A stretch of 8,269 nt of DNA from DASXSB01 sp036506275 (GTDB lineage: Bacteria; Methylomirabilota; Methylomirabilia; Rokubacteriales; CSP1-6), in NCBI GenBank assembly GCA_036506275.1, contig DASXSB010000075.1, positions 1-8,269 of the forward strand, in the 5' to 3' direction. Below are positions 5,951 through 8,269 of this stretch, in pieces; within the stretch, counting starts at the first letter, position 1, and each line of letters begins with the position of its first letter. The position numbers were made by a program, and so were the translations under genes. The notes under the pieces are model-generated. The model had not been told where the DNA came from, made no database searches, and saw only the letters and a program-made list of their open reading frames with translations.

Positions 5951-6946
5951 GTGGATCGTCGCTTTTTCCTGCGGACCTCGTTGGCCGGCGTCGTCATCGC
6001 GCCGCTGGGTGCCGCGGCGCAGCAGGCCGGGAAGGTGTATCGCATCGGAGTGCTGTCCCTTTGGCCCCCTTCGACATTCACCGGACTCATGCAGGCGTTC
6101 CGGGAAGGGATGAAAGAGCTCGGATACGTCGAGGGCAGAGATTACGTCCTCGATATCCAGCATGCAGGCGGCAAACCTGACGAACTTCCAAGGGTCGCCC
6201 GAATGCTACTCACGAGCCGGGTAGACGTGCTTCTCATCGGCTCTGGACTCGTGCTGAGGGCTGTCACGGCGGCGACGCAGACGACCCCAATCGTCGTGGC
6301 AGGGCCCGACCCCGTCGGGGCCGGTGTGGCGACGAGCCTGGCTCGACCGGGCGGCAACGTCACCGGTTTAACGAACGTCGCCGCTTTGACCGGCACCCAA
6401 GTGGAGGGGATCAGCGGAAAGTGGTTAGAGCTGCTCAGACAAATTGTGCCAACCCTCTCCCGGATTCTTCTCGTCATGAATCCTGTGGCCCAGTCGACAC
6501 AGACGCAAGACATCGAGGCAGCTGCAAAAGGGGTGGGCCTCGCGTTCCTGGCGATACCCGTCGAGAAAGCGGAGGAAATCGAGATTGTACTGAGCAACTT
6601 GCCCATCCGCGCCGGCGATGGCCTGATCGTCTTGTCAGAGTCACCGCTGTGGGTACGCCGTGCGCGGATTGCCGAGCTCCTGGCACGGAAGAAACTGCCG
6701 GCGATCTACTCACTGAAGGAGTATGTCGAAGCGGGCGGCCTGATGTCCTACGCGGCGGACTATGAATACCTGTTTCGGCGTTCGGCGACCTATGTGGACA
6801 AGATCCTACGGGGCACCAAGCCGGGCGAGCTTCCGATCGAACGTCCCAGCAAATTCGAGCTGGTCATCAATTTGAAGACCGCGAATGCGCTCGGTCTCGC
6901 GATCCCGCCGTCGCTGCTGCTCCGCGCAGATCGCGTCATTGAATGA
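5951..6946 (+). CDS. ABC transporter substrate-binding protein (PF04392 type) with Tat-like signal
   Basis: This 331-residue protein has the usual length of PF04392 (ABC_sub_bind, TrpX-like) periplasmic binding proteins. The N-terminus DRRFFLRTSLAG fits the twin-arginine pattern RRxFLR, followed by a hydrophobic stretch and a likely cleavage at AAA-QQ (near residue 24), so export is expected. Mature-domain marks are KVYRIGVLS (28-36), FREGMKELGYVEGRDY (50-65), TTPIVVAGPDPVGAGVATSLARPGGNVTG in the hinge region, GGLMSYAADYEYLFRRSATYVDKIL near 270-290, and the terminal NLKTANALGLAIPPSLLLRADRVIE typical of the family. The start is a GTG with no ribosome site; TTGACT at 5915-5920 would, as a -35 box, place the start point almost at the GTG, so a leaderless message is possible. 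Codon use is less GC-biased than in neighbours, with TTA codons at 6368 and 6425. No permease or ATPase gene is adjacent. The ligand is unknown. Confidence 0.9.
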   Translation: MDRRFFLRTSLAGVVIAPLGAAAQQAGKVYRIGVLSLWPPSTFTGLMQAFREGMKELGYVEGRDYVLDIQHAGGKPDELPRVARMLLTSRVDVLLIGSGLVLRAVTAATQTTPIVVAGPDPVGAGVATSLARPGGNVTGLTNVAALTGTQVEGISGKWLELLRQIVPTLSRILLVMNPVAQSTQTQDIEAAAKGVGLAFLAIPVEKAEEIEIVLSNLPIRAGDGLIVLSESPLWVRRARIAELLARKKLPAIYSLKEYVEAGGLMSYAADYEYLFRRSATYVDKILRGTKPGELPIERPSKFELVINLKTANALGLAIPPSLLLRADRVIE

Positions 6947-6986
6947 CGGACGGAGGCTTTGAGCGCTGCCACCCAAGGAGGAGTGA

Positions 6987-7334
6987 ATGACAACGCCCCA
7001 GTCGTCGCTATCGGCACGCAGCGAAGCGCGCCAGGTGGCACCGAAACTCATCGAGCTCAGCGAGAGCGTGCTGTACGGCGACGTGTGGGAGCGCGGTCAG
7101 CTCTCCAAGCGCGATCGCAGCCTGGTCACGGTGGCGGCGCTCATCGCCATGGCGCGCGGTGACCAGCTCCGCGGCCACGTAGAGCGCGCGCTCGGCAACG
7201 GCGTCACCCCGGAAGAGCTCGGCGAGGTCATCACGCACCTCGCCTTCTACGCGGGATGGCCGGCCGCCATGACGGCGGCGCGGCTCACCAAGCAGGTCCT
7301 CGACGAGCGGAACGCCACGGAGGCTCGGTCATGA
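6987..7334 (+). CDS. Carboxymuconolactone decarboxylase family protein (PcaC-like)
   Basis: This 115-residue single-domain protein belongs to the carboxymuconolactone decarboxylase family (PF02627). The LSKRDRSLVTVAALIAMARGDQLRGHVERAL segment (39-69), with H64, and the GVTPEELGEVITHLAFYAGWPAAM segment (72-95), with E77 and H84, follow the gamma-carboxymuconolactone decarboxylase pattern. The Cys-x2-Cys of the AhpD peroxidase branch is absent, so a peroxidase role is unlikely. Members decarboxylate gamma-carboxymuconolactone in protocatechuate breakdown, but many relatives have other or unknown substrates, and no other pca gene is seen here. The start has an excellent AAGGAGG at 6975-6981 with 5-nt spacing. 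It lies 40 bp after the binding-protein gene and its stop overlaps the dehydrogenase start as ATGA, so the two are translationally coupled. Confidence 0.9.
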   Translation: MTTPQSSLSARSEARQVAPKLIELSESVLYGDVWERGQLSKRDRSLVTVAALIAMARGDQLRGHVERALGNGVTPEELGEVITHLAFYAGWPAAMTAARLTKQVLDERNATEARS

Positions 7335-8263
7335 ACGTCGGGTTCATCGGTCTCGGCACGATGGGTACGCACATGGCGATGAACGCCTTGAAGGGCGGTC
7401 ATCACCTCACGGTCTACGATATCCGCCGCGACGCCGCCGGCCCGCACCTGGCGGCGGGCGCGAAGTGGGGCGACACGCCGCGCGCGGTCGCGGAAGCCAC
7501 CGAAGTCGTCTTCACGTCGCTGCCCGGTCCCGCCGAGGTCGAGCAGGTCGCGCTCGCCGAGGACGGCATCCTCGCTGGCTGCACGGCGGGCAAGGCGTAC
7601 TTCGATCTCAGCACCAACTCACCTGCTCTCGTGCGCCGGCTCCATGGCGTGTTCGCCGCCAAGGGCGTCCATCTCCTCGACGCGCCGGTGAGCGGCGGTC
7701 CGCGCGGCGCCCGCACGCGGAAGCTCGCGCTGTGGGTCGGCGGCGAGCGGGCCGTGTTCGACCGGTTCAAGCCGGTGCTCGATGCCATTGGCGATCAGGC
7801 CGCCTACATCGGCCCCATCGGCGCCGGCTCCGTCGCCAAGCTCGTCCACAACTGCGCCGGCTACGCCATCCAGACGATTCTCGCGGAGGTCTTTACGCTG
7901 GGCGTGAAGGCGGGCGTGGAGCCGCTCGCCCTCTGGCAGGCGGTCCGTCAGGGCGCGGGCGGCCGGCGCCGGACCTTCGATGGCCTCGTCGATCAGTTCC
8001 TGCCGCGAAAGTTCGATCCCCCGTCGTTCACGTTGAGGCTCGCTCACAAGGACGTCTCGCTGGCCGTCGGCCTCGCGCGCGAGCAGCGGGTGCCCATGCG
8101 CCTGGCCGGCCTCGCCCTCGAAGAACTGACGGAGGCCATGAACCGCGGTTGGGCCGAGCGCGACTCACGGGTAGCGATGCTGCTCCAGGAAGAGCGTGCC
8201 GGGGTCGAGATCGAGGTACCGGAAAACCTCCTGCGTGCCGCCCTTGAGAAGGACCAGGGATGA
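7331..8263 (+). CDS. NAD-dependent beta-hydroxyacid dehydrogenase (3-hydroxyisobutyrate dehydrogenase family)
   Basis: This 310-residue protein shows the full family pattern. The Rossmann nucleotide site is GFIGLGTMG (4-12). D30 at the end of the second strand (VYDIRRD) favours NAD over NADP. The substrate signature is LDAPVSGGPRGA (116-127). The catalytic lysine is K170 with N174 (GSVAKLVHN), and K240 (LAHKDVSLA) lies in the C-terminal helical domain. Length is normal (about 290-310). Members oxidise 3-hydroxyisobutyrate, tartronate semialdehyde precursors, L-threonate or related beta-hydroxyacids; the exact substrate cannot be assigned. The ATG at 7331 overlaps the upstream TGA as ATGA, with GGAGG at 7319-7323, 7 nt before it. 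A longer in-frame reading from 7256 adds 25 non-homologous residues and is rejected. The stop overlaps a further possible ATG at 8260, so the operon probably continues. Confidence 0.92.
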   Translation: MNVGFIGLGTMGTHMAMNALKGGHHLTVYDIRRDAAGPHLAAGAKWGDTPRAVAEATEVVFTSLPGPAEVEQVALAEDGILAGCTAGKAYFDLSTNSPALVRRLHGVFAAKGVHLLDAPVSGGPRGARTRKLALWVGGERAVFDRFKPVLDAIGDQAAYIGPIGAGSVAKLVHNCAGYAIQTILAEVFTLGVKAGVEPLALWQAVRQGAGGRRRTFDGLVDQFLPRKFDPPSFTLRLAHKDVSLAVGLAREQRVPMRLAGLALEELTEAMNRGWAERDSRVAMLLQEERAGVEIEVPENLLRAALEKDQG

Positions 8264-8269
8264 AACGCC
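8260..8269 (+). CDS. Possible start of a further operon gene (cut by window edge)
   Basis: The dehydrogenase ends in ATGA, with an ATG at 8260-8262 overlapping its TGA. The reading begins M-K-R and then leaves the window. AAGGA at 8249-8253 is placed 6 nt before this ATG. The same overlap joins the previous gene pair, so a coupled downstream gene is likely. Only three codons are visible; nothing can be said of its product. Confidence 0.4.

Overview
This is a high-GC bacterial window (roughly two thirds G+C or more by eye) from a soil- or sediment-type organism with a catabolic gene repertoire. It holds a PF04392-type periplasmic binding protein, an F420/luciferase-type oxidoreductase, a carboxymuconolactone decarboxylase relative, a beta-hydroxyacid dehydrogenase, a metallo-beta-lactamase lactonase and a cyclase-family hydrolase. 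This mix resembles Rokubacteria/Methylomirabilota or high-GC proteobacteria. That placement is an inference from gene content only; the window has no rRNA or other marker gene.

Layout. Bases 1-1104 (minus) hold the N-terminal 368 codons of a secreted protein with a small folded domain and a long Ala/Pro-rich tail that runs off the left edge. A small Cys/His protein of the DUF1059 type (1230-1418, minus) is followed by a divergent LLM-class oxidoreductase (1472-2386, plus). A four-gene minus-strand operon occupies 5860 to 2408: metallo-beta-lactamase lactonase, cyclase-family hydrolase, DivK-like single-domain response regulator, and NtrC-type sigma-54 activator. The last three junctions are 24 bp, 5 bp and a 4-bp GTGA overlap. 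The activator carries a one-base frameshift in its receiver domain near 3533-3535; restoring one G gives a normal 450-residue protein. Divergently, 5951-8263 (plus) carries a substrate-binding protein, a carboxymuconolactone decarboxylase-like protein and an NAD-dependent beta-hydroxyacid dehydrogenase. The last two overlap by ATGA, and a further ATGA overlap at 8260 suggests another gene beyond the right edge.

The most interesting signal is regulatory. Two sites match the sigma-54 -24/-12 consensus at 10 of 11 specified positions with exact spacing. One lies at 1131-1145, ahead of the secreted Ala/Pro-rich gene. The other lies at 5880-5894, ahead of the operon that encodes the sigma-54 activator itself. 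A weaker third site (8 of 11) precedes the DUF1059 gene. A 22-bp imperfect dyad about 92 bp upstream of the first predicted start point sits where an activator site would be expected. The window may therefore hold a sigma-54 regulon module with autoregulation, joining lactone/cyclic-ester hydrolysis to two response regulators. No histidine kinase is visible.

The gene families are known. What may be new is their arrangement and the inferred regulation. No RNA genes, CRISPR arrays, insertion sequences or phage genes were seen.
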